Shown: piece by piece, positions 10,325 through 20,236 of the stretch | Numbering within the stretch: position 1 is the stretch's first letter | How the letters are laid out: every line of letters begins with the position of its first letter | Assembly (NCBI RefSeq): GCF_003217095.1 | Contig: NZ_QJSR01000004.1 | Location: 248,001 to 312,000 of the forward strand | Length of the DNA stretch: 64,000 bases | Source: Rhizobium sp. PP-CC-3A-592 | GTDB lineage: Bacteria; Pseudomonadota; Alphaproteobacteria; Rhizobiales; Rhizobiaceae | Direction of reading: 5' to 3' | Notes under the pieces: generated by a model | The model's input: only the letters and a program-made list of their open reading frames with translations | The model's database searches: none | What the model was told of the DNA's origin: nothing | Position numbers and translations under genes: made by a program

Positions 10325-10957
10325 ATGCAGAGCGAATTGTTACGGGAAGACCGGCCGAGGTCTCCCGAAGAGCGGCTGAGGCCGCAACGGTCAAGGACCG
10401 ATTGCCCGATATTATTGTCACCGAGGCTCGTGCTGCGCGCGCCCCATGAAGACGATATCGACGCCCTTGCCCATCTTGCCAACAACGCCAACATCGCCAC
10501 CATGGTTTCGCGCATGCCGCATCCCTACACGGTGGCGGATGCCGCGGATTTCGTGCGACGTACGAATGCCGGCACGATTGGCAAGTGCGTCTATGCCATC
10601 ACCAAAGCGGACACGGGCGCCTTTCTCGGGTGCTGCGGTGTCGAGCCGCATGAGGATGGACGCACGGCCGAACTCGGCTACTGGCTGGGCGAACCGCATT
10701 GGAACAAGGGCTATGCGACGGAAGCCGCCCAGGCGCTGATCGACATGGCTTTCCGCACACGCGAGATCGCGCAGCTGGATGCACGCTGCCGGGTGATGAA
10801 CGTCGCCTCGCGGCGGGTCATCCAGAAATGCGGCTTCCAGTATCAGGGCGGCGGCATGGTCGGCAGCCTTGCGCTCGGCGGCATGGTGCCGGTCGAGTGG
10901 TTCCGGCTGGACCGCAAGACCTGGATCTCGCTCAGAAGCTGGGGAGGCGGACGATGA
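10325..10957 (+). CDS. GNAT family N-acetyltransferase, RimJ/RimL type
   Basis: This 210-residue protein has a RimJ/RimL-type GNAT fold: RLVLRAPHEDDIDALAHLANN near the N terminus, AELGYWLGEPHWNKGYATEAAQALIDMAF in the acetyl-CoA binding region, and VMNVASRRVIQKCGFQYQG near the end. Such enzymes acetylate the N terminus of a ribosomal or other protein, or a small molecule; the substrate is not visible. It stands between rpmA and obgE, a common position for these genes in rhizobia, and overlaps the next GNAT gene by an ATGA. The first 25 or so residues have no family match, so a later start is possible. Confidence 0.87.
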   Translation: MQSELLREDRPRSPEERLRPQRSRTDCPILLSPRLVLRAPHEDDIDALAHLANNANIATMVSRMPHPYTVADAADFVRRTNAGTIGKCVYAITKADTGAFLGCCGVEPHEDGRTAELGYWLGEPHWNKGYATEAAQALIDMAFRTREIAQLDARCRVMNVASRRVIQKCGFQYQGGGMVGSLALGGMVPVEWFRLDRKTWISLRSWGGGR

Positions 10958-11562
10958 CGCTCGACTTGGAAATGCCGGCACGGCGCAAGCCTGAGGTGTC
11001 TGGCGCCAGGAGCCCGGCTTCCGGAAGCCTGCCGCCCTGCCCGGTCATCCGGACGCCTCGGCTGACCTTGCGGCCGCACGCCCTTTCCGATGCGGAGGCC
11101 ATCACCGCCTCGCTCTGCGACTTCGGCGTTGCCCGCATGCTTCTGCGCGTGCCGCAGCCCTATCATCTGGGCGATGCACGGGAATGGCTTGAGACGGAAG
11201 CGAATGCCGGCACTGCATGGAACGCGGCCATCACCGAGACGGACGATGTCCATATCGGCGTGGTCTCGATCGAGAAGCTGCGGAACGGCTGGCACCTCGG
11301 CTATTGGCTGAACCGCCAGGCCTGGGGCCGCGGCATCATGAGCGAAGCCGCCTGGGCCCTCATCGCGGCATTCTTCCAACAGAGGCCCGATGGCACAGTG
11401 CTATCCGGCGTCTTTGCCGACAACACGGCCTCGCTGAAGGTTCAGGCAAAGCTCGGCTTCGCGATCTCGGGCATTGCGGATGTCTATGTCCCGGCGCGCG
11501 GCGCAACGGTGAACCGGATCGAGACGCGGCTGACGCGGGATGCCTTTGCGTCCGCCGCATAA
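10954..11562 (+). CDS. second GNAT family N-acetyltransferase
   Basis: A 202-residue paralogue-like neighbour of the preceding gene, with CPVIRTPRLTLRPHALSDAEAI near 30, HLGYWLNRQAWGRGIMSEAAWALIAAFF (acetyl-CoA loop) and NTASLKVQAKLGFAISG. The start ATG at 10954 overlaps the previous stop as ATGA, which indicates translational coupling. The two proteins share fold and motif order but differ in most residues, so any duplication is old. The substrate is unknown. An inverted repeat follows the stop. Confidence 0.86.
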   Translation: MTLDLEMPARRKPEVSGARSPASGSLPPCPVIRTPRLTLRPHALSDAEAITASLCDFGVARMLLRVPQPYHLGDAREWLETEANAGTAWNAAITETDDVHIGVVSIEKLRNGWHLGYWLNRQAWGRGIMSEAAWALIAAFFQQRPDGTVLSGVFADNTASLKVQAKLGFAISGIADVYVPARGATVNRIETRLTRDAFASAA

Positions 11563-11569
11563 CGACATT

Positions 11570-11605
11570 GCGGGCGGCTTCGGCATCAAAGCTGGAGCCG
11601 CCCGC
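11570..11605 (+). terminator. hairpin after the GNAT pair
   Basis: GCGGGCGGCT at 11570-11579 pairs perfectly with AGCCGCCCGC at 11596-11605 over a 16-base loop. There is no clear T run after it, so termination may be partial or the hairpin may stabilise the mRNA end. Confidence 0.5.
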
Positions 11606-11622
11606 ACGAAGGATTTCTTTGA

Positions 11623-12695
<1,073 letters not shown>

Positions 12696-12696
<1 letters not shown>

Positions 12697-13871
12697 TGCG
12701 CTCAGCCCGCAAGCCGCTTTCGACCTATCGCCGGATCGTCATCAAGATCGGATCGGCCCTGCTGGTCGATCGCGCAAGCGGGCTGAAGACGGCATGGCTT
12801 CATGCCATCTGCGCCGATATCGCCGCTCTGAAGGCAAAGGGCGTCGATGTCCTCGTGGTCTCCTCCGGTGCCATTGCGCTCGGCCGCTCCGTGCTGAAGC
12901 TGCCGGGCGGCGCTCTGAAGCTCGAGGAAAGCCAGGCGGCCGCGGCCGTCGGGCAGATCGCGCTGGCACGTGCCTGGTCGGAAAGCCTGTCGCGGGATGA
13001 CATCATCGCCGGACAGGTGCTGCTGACGCTCGGCGATACGGAAGAGCGGCGCCGCTATCTCAATGCCCGCGCGACGATGACGCAGCTTCTGAAGATGGGC
13101 GCGATTCCCATCATCAACGAGAACGACACGGTCGCGACCAGCGAAATCCGCTATGGCGACAATGACCGGCTGGCTGCGCGCGTGGCTACCATGATCGGTG
13201 CCGATCTCCTGATTCTCCTCTCCGATATCGACGGCCTCTACACGGCGCCGCCGCATCTCGATCCGCAGGCACAGTTCCTCGAGATCATCCCCTCCATCAC
13301 GCCCGAGATCGAGGCGATGGCCGGCGGGGCCGCATCGGAACTGTCGCGTGGCGGCATGCGCACCAAGATCGACGCGGGCAAGATGGCGACCGGCGCCGGC
13401 TGCGCCATGATCATCGCCTCCGGCAAGGTCGATCACCCCTTGAGCGCGCTCGGTGAAGGCGCCCGCTCCTCGTGGTTTGCGCCCTCCACCACGCCGGTGA
13501 CCGCACGCAAGACCTGGATCGCCGGGCAATTGCTGCCCTCCGGCAGCCTCACCATCGATGCTGGCGCCGAAACGGCGCTGCGCTCCGGCAAGAGCCTGCT
13601 GCCGGCTGGGGTGCGCGATGTCACCGGTTCCTTCAGCCGCGGCGATACGATCGCGATCCTGAGTGCGAACGGGCGCGAGATCGCCCGTGGCCTTGCCGGC
13701 TACGATGCCGACGAAACGCGGCAGATCGTGGGACGAAAATCGGGGGAGATCGCGGCGATTCTCGGTTATGCCGGGCGCGCCGCCATGGTGCACCGCGATG
13801 ATCTGGTCATGACCGGCGCGACGCAGCACCTCATGACTGAGGATACCGAGAGGAGCGACATCCATGCTTGA
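12696..13871 (+). CDS. proB: glutamate 5-kinase
   Basis: ProB phosphorylates glutamate to glutamyl-5-phosphate, the first and feedback-regulated step of proline synthesis. The 391-residue protein has an amino acid kinase domain ([14 protein letters not shown] near 12-25, [14 protein letters not shown] near 50-63, [37 protein letters not shown]) and a C-terminal PUA domain from about 285. The TGATG junction with obgE and an 8-base overlap with proA point to one operon: obgE-proB-proA-nadD. Confidence 0.97.
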
Positions 13872-15144
13872 CGATCCCCGCAAGCGCGAAATTCAGGACC
13901 TGATGGCGACCATCGGCCGGCAGGCGAAGGCGTCGGCCCGGGCGCTCGCCATGGCGTCGCCGGAGCAGAAGACCGCAGCCCTCCTGGCCATGGCGGATGC
14001 GATCCTGAAACGGACCGTCGAGATCCTTGCCGCCAACGTGCTGGATCTGGAAAACGCCCGGGAAACCGGCGTTGCCGCCTCCTTCATCGACAGGCTGACG
14101 CTCAGCGAAGCGCGGATTGCGGACATGGCGAGCGCCATCCGCGATATCGCCGCCCTGCCGGATCCGGTCGGCGACGTCATCGCCGAATGGGACCGGCCGA
14201 ACGGCCTCCGCATCCAGCGCGTCCGCACGCCGCTCGGTGTCATCGGCGTCATCTACGAAAGCCGGCCGAACGTGACGGCGGACGCGGGTGCGCTGTGCCT
14301 CAAGGCCGGCAATCCGGTGATCCTGCGCGGCGGTTCCGACAGTCTCCATTCCTCGCAGGCGATCCATGCCTGCCTGCTCGAAGGCCTGGCCGAAGCCGGC
14401 CTTCCCGAACATGCCATCCAGATGGTCCCGGTTGCCGATCGCGCGGCCGTGGGCGCCATGCTGACCGGCCTGAACGGCACGATCGACGTCATCGTGCCTC
14501 GCGGCGGCAAGAGCCTTGTCGCCCGGGTGCAGAACGAGGCGCGCGTGCCCGTGTTTGCGCATCTGGAAGGCCTCTGCCATGTCTATGTCGACGCATCGGC
14601 CGATCTCGAGATGGCACGCGCCATCATCGTCAATGCCAAGATGCGCCGCACCGGCGTTTGCGGCTCGGCGGAAACGCTGCTGATCGACAAGGCCGGAGCG
14701 GCGCGTTTCGTCGAGCCATTGATCACGGCCTTGAAGGCTGCCGGATGCGAGGTGCGCGGCGACGACGCGGTTCGTGCCATCGTTCCCGGCCTCATCGCTG
14801 CCACGGAAGACGATTGGGCGACGGAATATCTCGACGCCATCATCGCCGTGCGGATGGTTGAGGGCATTTCTGGAGCGATTGAGCATATCGGCCTCTGGTC
14901 GTCCTCGCACACGGAAGCGGTCATCGCCGAGGATCCCGACGTCGTCGGCCGCTTCTTCACCGAGATCGATTCCGCCATTCTCCTGCACAATGCCTCGACC
15001 CAGTTTGCCGATGGCGGCGAGTTCGGCATGGGCGGCGAGATCGGCATCTCCACCGGCAAGATGCATGCGCGCGGTCCCGTGGGCGTCGAGCAGCTGACCT
15101 CCTTCCAGTATCGCGTGCACGGCACCGGCCAGGTTCGGCCCTAG
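13864..15144 (+). CDS. proA: gamma-glutamyl phosphate reductase
   Basis: ProA reduces glutamyl-5-phosphate to glutamate-5-semialdehyde with NADPH, the second step of proline synthesis. The 426-residue aldehyde-dehydrogenase-like protein shows [44 protein letters not shown], and the catalytic cysteine in [15 protein letters not shown] near 264. The C-terminal [17 protein letters not shown] is typical. The start lies inside the end of proB. Confidence 0.97.
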   Translation: MLDDPRKREIQDLMATIGRQAKASARALAMASPEQKTAALLAMADAILKRTVEILAANVLDLENARETGVAASFIDRLTLSEARIADMASAIRDIAALPDPVGDVIAEWDRPNGLRIQRVRTPLGVIGVIYESRPNVTADAGALCLKAGNPVILRGGSDSLHSSQAIHACLLEGLAEAGLPEHAIQMVPVADRAAVGAMLTGLNGTIDVIVPRGGKSLVARVQNEARVPVFAHLEGLCHVYVDASADLEMARAIIVNAKMRRTGVCGSAETLLIDKAGAARFVEPLITALKAAGCEVRGDDAVRAIVPGLIAATEDDWATEYLDAIIAVRMVEGISGAIEHIGLWSSSHTEAVIAEDPDVVGRFFTEIDSAILLHNASTQFADGGEFGMGGEIGISTGKMHARGPVGVEQLTSFQYRVHGTGQVRP

Positions 15145-15777
15145 GTGACGCGAAACGAAGCCGTCGCCGACCGCTATCTCCGGATGCCGCATGTCGAGCC
15201 AGGCATGACGGTCGGCCTGTTCGGCGGCTCGTTCAACCCGCCGCATGACGGGCATGTTCTGGTGGCCGATATCGCCCTGCGTCGGCTGCGGCTCGACCAG
15301 CTCTGGTGGATGGTGACGCCCGGCAACCCCCTGAAGAGCCGGCGCGAACTTGCGCCGCTTGCCGATCGCATCGCGCTCAGCGAGGCGATCACGGAAAACC
15401 CGCGCATCAAGGTGACGGCCTTCGAGCAATCGCTCGGGCAGAGCTACACGGCACGGACGCTGGAGAAGATCCGCGCGCGCAACCCGGCCATTCATTTCGT
15501 CTGGGTCATGGGTGCCGACAACCTGAAAACGTTCGACCGTTGGCAGCGCTGGCAGGAGATTGCCCGCAGCGTACCCATCGCCATCGTCGATCGCCCGGGC
15601 GCCACGCTTGCCTATCTCTCCTCGAAGATGGCGCAGACCTTCGACTATGCCCGTGTGGACGAGGAGGATGCCGCTCTTCTCGCGCGCAGACCCGCACCGG
15701 CCTGGACGTTCCTCCACGGTCCGCGCTCGCGTTTAAGTTCCACAGCGCTTCGGGCAGGCAAGTCTGTGCGAGGCTGA
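15145..15777 (+). CDS. nadD: nicotinate-nucleotide adenylyltransferase
   Basis: NadD adenylates nicotinate mononucleotide in NAD synthesis. The 210-residue protein has the nucleotidyltransferase signature GLFGGSFNPPHDGHV near 27-41, RTLEKIRARNPAIHFVWVMGADNL in the middle, and SSTALRAGK at the end (the SSTxIR motif). The GTG at 15145 directly follows the proA TAG; an in-frame ATG 13 codons later is a possible alternative. It is the last gene of the obgE-proB-proA-nadD run. Confidence 0.94.
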   Translation: MTRNEAVADRYLRMPHVEPGMTVGLFGGSFNPPHDGHVLVADIALRRLRLDQLWWMVTPGNPLKSRRELAPLADRIALSEAITENPRIKVTAFEQSLGQSYTARTLEKIRARNPAIHFVWVMGADNLKTFDRWQRWQEIARSVPIAIVDRPGATLAYLSSKMAQTFDYARVDEEDAALLARRPAPAWTFLHGPRSRLSSTALRAGKSVRG

Positions 15778-15865
15778 CGATCTTTTTAGCGGCGTCTTGA
15801 AACCTTAAGGCTTTGATGACTACATTTATAAGCGCGACTGTTCGACAAGCGGTTGCCCGGCACGC

Positions 15866-15916
15866 CTGCAGAATTTCTTAAATCGGAATCGATTTCAGGA
15901 TAAAATCATGCGGCAG
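15866..15916. repeat. intergenic palindromic repeat, short copy
   Basis: This stretch carries CTGCA and CGGCAG near its two ends around an AAATCG-GAAT-CGATTT core. Bases 15878-15903 are identical, in inverted orientation, to 46709-46734 (26 of 26), where a larger element occurs. Elements with this core are, from memory, common in rhizobial intergenic regions. It ends only two bases before the annotated rsfS start. Confidence 0.75.
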
Positions 15917-15918
15917 GT

Positions 15919-16374
15919 ATGTCGAACGTGCATGTTCTGGTCACTGGGAAAGGAAAAACTCTGACAACAGTACACGCCAAGGGAAATGTCACCCGCATCT
16001 TCCCTAAAAGCACGGAACGTGGCGACGATGCCGCCGACCGGGCGCTTCAACTGGTTCTCGCAAGCCTCGAGGACTCAAAGGCAGAAGATATTGTCACGAT
16101 CAACATTGCCGGGAAATCGGCGCTGGGCGACTACATGGTTGTAGTCTCCGGGCGATCGAGCCGCCATGTTGCAGCGATCTCCGACCACCTGATGTCCGAC
16201 CTGAAGGACGAAGGCCTGGGCTCTCCCCGGGTCGAAGGCCTCGAGACGGCAGACTGGGTGCTGATCGACGCCGGCGATATCATCATCCATGTGTTCCGTC
16301 CTGAAATCCGCGAATTTTACAATATCGAGCGGATGTGGGCGGCGCCAGAAATGGATGACGGCACGCGCCACTGA
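15919..16374 (+). CDS. rsfS: ribosomal silencing factor RsfS
   Basis: RsfS (Iojap/DUF143 family) binds ribosomal protein L14 and blocks subunit joining when nutrients run out. The 151-residue frame has the core ALQLVLASLEDSKAEDIVTINIAGKSALGDYMVVVSGRSSRHVAAISDHL and the late ADWVLIDAGDIIIHVFRPEIREFYNIERMW. The first 16 residues after the ATG at 15919 come from sequence at the edge of a repeat and are not obviously conserved; the family-like part begins around LTTVHAKG, encoded from a CTG near 15961 that follows AAAGGA, so the true start could be later than given. Confidence 0.93.
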   Translation: MSNVHVLVTGKGKTLTTVHAKGNVTRIFPKSTERGDDAADRALQLVLASLEDSKAEDIVTINIAGKSALGDYMVVVSGRSSRHVAAISDHLMSDLKDEGLGSPRVEGLETADWVLIDAGDIIIHVFRPEIREFYNIERMWAAPEMDDGTRH

Positions 16375-16528
16375 CCCTTTGATATCAGGCTTTCGGCGAC
16401 ACCTCCCAAGGGTTCGTCGAAGGCTGTACCTTGCGCGGCTTTAAGGACGCGTCGTCGCTGCGGATCGTCCGGCCGAATGCCGGCGGAAGACGTCGGTCGA
16501 AATCACAGCTACGCCGGAGGCCAGAGGG

Positions 16529-17011
16529 TTGAAAATCGGACTTTTTGCTGTCGGGCGCCTGAAAGCCGGCCCGGAGAGGGATCTTGCGGCGCGTTATCTC
16601 GACCGCTTCGCCAAGGCTGGCCCCGCTATCGGCCTTGAAGCCGGGCGGATGACGGAAATCGCCGAAAGCCGCGCCTCCTCCAGCGACACCCGCAAGCGCG
16701 AAGAGGGAGCCCAGCTTCTAAAAACTCTCCCCGACGCGGGTCTTCTCATCCTTTTGGACGAACGCGGCAAACACCTGGACTCACCCGATTTCGCCAACCT
16801 CATCGGCGGCTTTCGCGACCAAGGCAAACGCGACATGACCATCGCAATCGGCGGCGCCGATGGCCTCGACCCCGAGCTACACGCCCGCGCGGACGCCGTG
16901 ATCTGCCTCGGCCGTATGACATGGCCGCATCAGCTCGTGCGCATCCTGATTGCCGAGCAGCTCTACCGCGCCGTCACCATCCTCTCCGGACATCCCTATC
17001 ATCGCGTCTGA
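16529..17011 (+). CDS. rlmH: 23S rRNA pseudouridine-1915 N3-methyltransferase
   Basis: RlmH is a SPOUT-fold enzyme that methylates pseudouridine 1915 of 23S rRNA in the 70S ribosome. The 160-residue protein begins MKIGLFAVGRLKAGPERDLAARYLDRF and ends with the knotted SAM site IAIGGADGLDPEL, CLGRMTWPHQLVRILIAEQLYRAVTILSGHPYHR. The start is TTG at 16529 with GGAGGCC upstream. It lies 154 bases after rsfS, the common rsfS-rlmH pairing. Confidence 0.96.
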   Translation: MKIGLFAVGRLKAGPERDLAARYLDRFAKAGPAIGLEAGRMTEIAESRASSSDTRKREEGAQLLKTLPDAGLLILLDERGKHLDSPDFANLIGGFRDQGKRDMTIAIGGADGLDPELHARADAVICLGRMTWPHQLVRILIAEQLYRAVTILSGHPYHRV

Positions 17012-17142
17012 TCTCCCGAAGGCACCATCAACCTTGCGTCATCAGGCAGACAGGCCACGCGTCTGCCGCATTTGTGACAAAAGGCTTTGACCTTCACTTC
17101 ACGCACAAGCTTCGGGCAAGGCGGACGACGGCAGATGGCGGG

Positions 17143-18591
17143 ATGACCAAAAGGGGGCAGACCAGACGCGGGAAAGCCGGGGCAGGCGACCGGACGATGC
17201 CGCATGGCTGCAGCTTCCGTCACATTCTCCTGATGTCCACGATTCTCGCCGCCTCAGCCCCCATCGGTATGCCTGCTCATGCGCAGGAAGCCGAGCGTGG
17301 TGATCGCCCCGCTGCTGCTGCTGCATCGGAAGATCCCGCTGCCGCGCTTTCCCAGCGGCGCAACAACACCCGCATCGAACTCGAAGCCCTGTCGAAGACG
17401 ATCGGCGTCTCGCAGGAGCGCGCGCTTGCGCTCCAGTCCGAGATCGCCGACATCGAAAAGACCAATGAATCTCTGCGTCAGGCTTTGGTTGATTCCGCCG
17501 GCAAGCGTCAGGCGCTCGAACAGCAGATCGCCGATGGCGAGACGAAGCTTACCGATCTGCGCGTTCGCGAGGACACCGTGCACCAGTCGCTAAAGGCGCG
17601 ACGCGGCGTGCTGGCGGAAGTTCTCGCCGCCCTCCAGCGCATGGGCCGCAACCCGCCGCCTGCCCTCCTCGTCACGCCGGAAGATGCGCTCGGCTCCGTC
17701 CGCAGCGCCATCCTGCTCGGCGCCGTCGTGCCCGGCATCCGCCACGAGACGGAAAACCTTGCCGCCGACCTTCAGGCGCTGGCAGGCCTGCGCACCGAGA
17801 TCGTCAACCAGAAGCAGGCGCTCGGCAACGACATGACCGCCCGGCTCGAGGAAGAGCGGCGGATGAACATGCTGGTGGCCGAGAAGGAAAAGCTCAAAGA
17901 CCGCAACGCCACCGAGCTTGCTGCGGAACGGCGCAAGGCCGAACAGCTGGCCTCGCAGGCAACGAGCTTGCAAGGCCTGATCGGCTCGCTCGAGACCGAG
18001 ATCGGCTCCGTCAGGGCCGCCGCAGACGCGGCACGCGCGGAGGAGGAAGCCCGCGCGCGTCTGTCGGAGTCCGAACGCGAGGCCGCGCGCGAGCTGGCGC
18101 GCAACGCGGTGCCCGACAAAAACCGCATTGCCCCGGCATATGAATTTTCCGAGTTGCAGAAGAAACTCGCCTTTCCCGTCGCCGGTTCCGTCCTGCGCCG
18201 CTACGGCGAAGACGACGGCACCGGGCATTCCTCGCAAGGCATGATGCTGCGCACCGAAGCAGGCGCGCTGGTCACGGCGCCTGCGGACGGATGGGTCATG
18301 TTCGCAGGCGCGTTCCGCAGCTACGGGCAGATGATCATCCTCAACCCGGGCGACGGCTATCTCGTTGTTTTGTCGGGGATGGAGACGGTCGCCGTCCAGC
18401 CGGGCCAGTTCGTCGTCGCGGGCGAACCGCTCGGCCAGATGGGGGCGAAAAGAGTGGCGAGTGCTGCGGCTTTGGCGCTGGAAACAGATCGACCAACGCT
18501 TTACATTGAATTCAGAAAAGACGGTAAACCGGTTGATTCTCGACCCTGGTGGACCGCCTCAGATACCGGAAAGGGTCGAAATGATTCGTAG
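17143..18591 (+). CDS. EnvC-like murein hydrolase activator, M23 family
   Basis: An exported protein of up to 482 residues: a signal-like hydrophobic stretch (HILLMSTILAASAPIGMPAHA, given here in part), a long coiled coil from about 50 to 340 rich in E, R, A and L, and a C-terminal LytM/M23 domain (FPVAGSVLRRYGEDDGTGHSSQG; VTAPADGWVMFAGAFRSYGQM). The M23 HxxxD and HxH zinc ligands are not clearly kept, as in EnvC, so it more likely activates amidases in cell separation than cuts peptidoglycan itself. The start could be 17143 or 17197. It overlaps ctpA by 11 bases, and the rlmH-envC-ctpA order is usual in rhizobia. Confidence 0.88.
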   Translation: MTKRGQTRRGKAGAGDRTMPHGCSFRHILLMSTILAASAPIGMPAHAQEAERGDRPAAAAASEDPAAALSQRRNNTRIELEALSKTIGVSQERALALQSEIADIEKTNESLRQALVDSAGKRQALEQQIADGETKLTDLRVREDTVHQSLKARRGVLAEVLAALQRMGRNPPPALLVTPEDALGSVRSAILLGAVVPGIRHETENLAADLQALAGLRTEIVNQKQALGNDMTARLEEERRMNMLVAEKEKLKDRNATELAAERRKAEQLASQATSLQGLIGSLETEIGSVRAAADAARAEEEARARLSESEREAARELARNAVPDKNRIAPAYEFSELQKKLAFPVAGSVLRRYGEDDGTGHSSQGMMLRTEAGALVTAPADGWVMFAGAFRSYGQMIILNPGDGYLVVLSGMETVAVQPGQFVVAGEPLGQMGAKRVASAAALALETDRPTLYIEFRKDGKPVDSRPWWTASDTGKGRNDS

Positions 18592-19903
18592 GGCTTCACT
18601 AGTTCTGGTCGGGGCGTTGATGGGCGCGACGGCGATGAGCGTCGTCTACTCCGCAGTCGTTCCGGCCGTTGCGGCCAATCCGTCCACCTATCGCGAACTG
18701 TCGATCTTCGGCGATGTCTTCGAGCGCGTCCGCGCCCAATACGTCACGCCGCCGCAGGACGACAAGCTGATCGAAAACGCCATCAACGGCATGCTCTCCT
18801 CCCTCGATCCGCATTCGAGCTACATGAATGCGACCGACGCCGAAGACATGCGCACCCAGACCAAGGGTGAATTCGGCGGTCTCGGCATCGAAGTCACGAT
18901 GGAAGACGAGCTGGTCAAGGTGACGAGCCCGATCGACGACACGCCCGCCGCCAAGGCCGGTGTTCTCGCCGGTGACTTCATTTCCAAGATCGATGGCCAG
19001 GACGTTCGCGGCCTGAAGCTCGAGGAAGCGGTCGACAAGATGCGTGGCGCCGTCGGCAAGCCGATCAAGCTCACCATCCTGCGCAAGGGCGCCGACAAGC
19101 CGATTGAACTGACGATCGTGCGCGACGTCATCGCCGTACGGGCCGTCAAGTCGCGCGTCGAAGGCGATGTGGGCTATGTCCGGGTCATCTCCTTCACGGA
19201 GAAGACCTATGACGACCTGAAGAACGCGATCGAGAAGATCAAGAAGGACGTGCCGGCCGACAAGCTGAAGGGCTATGTGCTCGACCTGCGCCTCAACCCG
19301 GGTGGCCTGCTCGACCAGGCAATCAACGTCTCCGACGCCTTCCTGGAACGCGGCGAAGTCGTTTCCACCCGCGGCCGCAATGCCGACGAGACCCGCCGTT
19401 TCAACGCCACACCGGGCGACCTGACGGACGGCAAGCCGGTCATCGTGCTCGTCAATGGCGGCTCGGCTTCGGCATCCGAAATCGTCGCCGGCGCCCTGCA
19501 GGACCTGAAGCGTGCCACCGTTCTCGGCACGCGATCCTTCGGCAAGGGCTCCGTTCAGACGATCATTCCGCTCGGCGAAGCCGGTGCGCTCCGCCTGACG
19601 ACGGCGCTCTATTACACGCCGTCGGGCAAGTCGATCCAGGGCACCGGCATCTCGCCGGATATCAAGGTCGATCAGCCGCTGCCGCCGGAACTTCTCGGCA
19701 AGGTCGAGAACACCAGCGAATCCAGTCTGCGTGGCCATATCCAGGGCCAGAACGAAACGCAGGAGGGCTCCGGCTCCGTCGCCTACGTTCCGCCGGAACC
19801 CAAGGACGACATCCAGCTGAACTATGCGCTGGACCTGCTGCGCGGCAAGAAGAGCGACCCGAGCTTCCCGGCCAACCCGCAGAAGGCCGAACTCGCACCG
19901 TAA
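18581..19903 (+). CDS. ctpA: carboxy-terminal processing protease CtpA (S41)
   Basis: A 440-residue exported serine protease. It has an N-terminal hydrophobic signal (RASLVLVGALMGATAMSVVYS), a PDZ domain at about 95-175 (GGLGIEVTMEDELVKVTSPIDDTPAAKAGVLAGDFISKIDG spans its start), and the S41 catalytic core with serine in GGSASASEIVAGAL (near 294-298) and lysine in SFGKGSVQTI (near 320). Such proteases trim periplasmic and envelope proteins. The ATG at 18581 lies in the last codons of the upstream EnvC-like gene. A terminator follows at once. Confidence 0.95.
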   Translation: MIRRASLVLVGALMGATAMSVVYSAVVPAVAANPSTYRELSIFGDVFERVRAQYVTPPQDDKLIENAINGMLSSLDPHSSYMNATDAEDMRTQTKGEFGGLGIEVTMEDELVKVTSPIDDTPAAKAGVLAGDFISKIDGQDVRGLKLEEAVDKMRGAVGKPIKLTILRKGADKPIELTIVRDVIAVRAVKSRVEGDVGYVRVISFTEKTYDDLKNAIEKIKKDVPADKLKGYVLDLRLNPGGLLDQAINVSDAFLERGEVVSTRGRNADETRRFNATPGDLTDGKPVIVLVNGGSASASEIVAGALQDLKRATVLGTRSFGKGSVQTIIPLGEAGALRLTTALYYTPSGKSIQGTGISPDIKVDQPLPPELLGKVENTSESSLRGHIQGQNETQEGSGSVAYVPPEPKDDIQLNYALDLLRGKKSDPSFPANPQKAELAP

Positions 19904-19931
19904 AGGTCGAGAGATGATCGCTATGGCTTTC

Positions 19932-19964
19932 AAACGCCGTCCGGTCCCCCGGGCGGCGTTTTTG
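19932..19964 (+). terminator. intrinsic terminator after ctpA
   Basis: AAACGCCG at 19932-19939 and CGGCGTTT at 19954-19961 form the outer stem, CCGG/CCGG pairs lie inside, and TT-GCGTG follows a run of five T. Located 28 bases past the ctpA stop. Confidence 0.85.
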
Positions 19965-20236
19965 CGTGTAAGGCGTCGGTGGCGCGCAAGCTTCAGCCGG
20001 TAACAAGGTCGGCAGAGGCGATGGCAGATGACTGTGTTACCACGGGCCTCACCCGGCCCAATCGCTTGAGGGCACGGCTGAAGACATCGCTGCGATATTC
20101 CGGTCGGGATGCGCTAAAGTTTGTCAGGGAAAGTGGAAACCGGTTTTCCCGAAAAGACAAACGAAAACAAGAAAACCGAGCGTCTGTCTGGTTCAGAATG
20201 AACCTGACAGACTCTTGCTACCAGTGCAGGACGACT
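19965..20236. other. upstream region of the deacetylase gene
   Basis: Together with the terminator this forms a 333-base gap between ctpA and the next gene. A frame in phase with the deacetylase stays open through most of it, but it is rich in Arg and Lys, has no family match and lacks a good start, so it is treated as non-coding. An AT-rich patch around 20145-20210 may hold the promoter. Confidence 0.4.

Noticed and set aside
13831-15717. 628-codon open frame on the minus strand
   Set aside because: It runs antisense through proA and nadD, which are certain; its product has no family resemblance. Long antisense frames are expected at this GC content.
19979-20236. N-terminal extension of the divergent polysaccharide deacetylase
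   Set aside because: The frame is open, but the added residues are basic, not family-like and lack a start signal; TTG at 20237 gives the expected N terminus before the membrane anchor.
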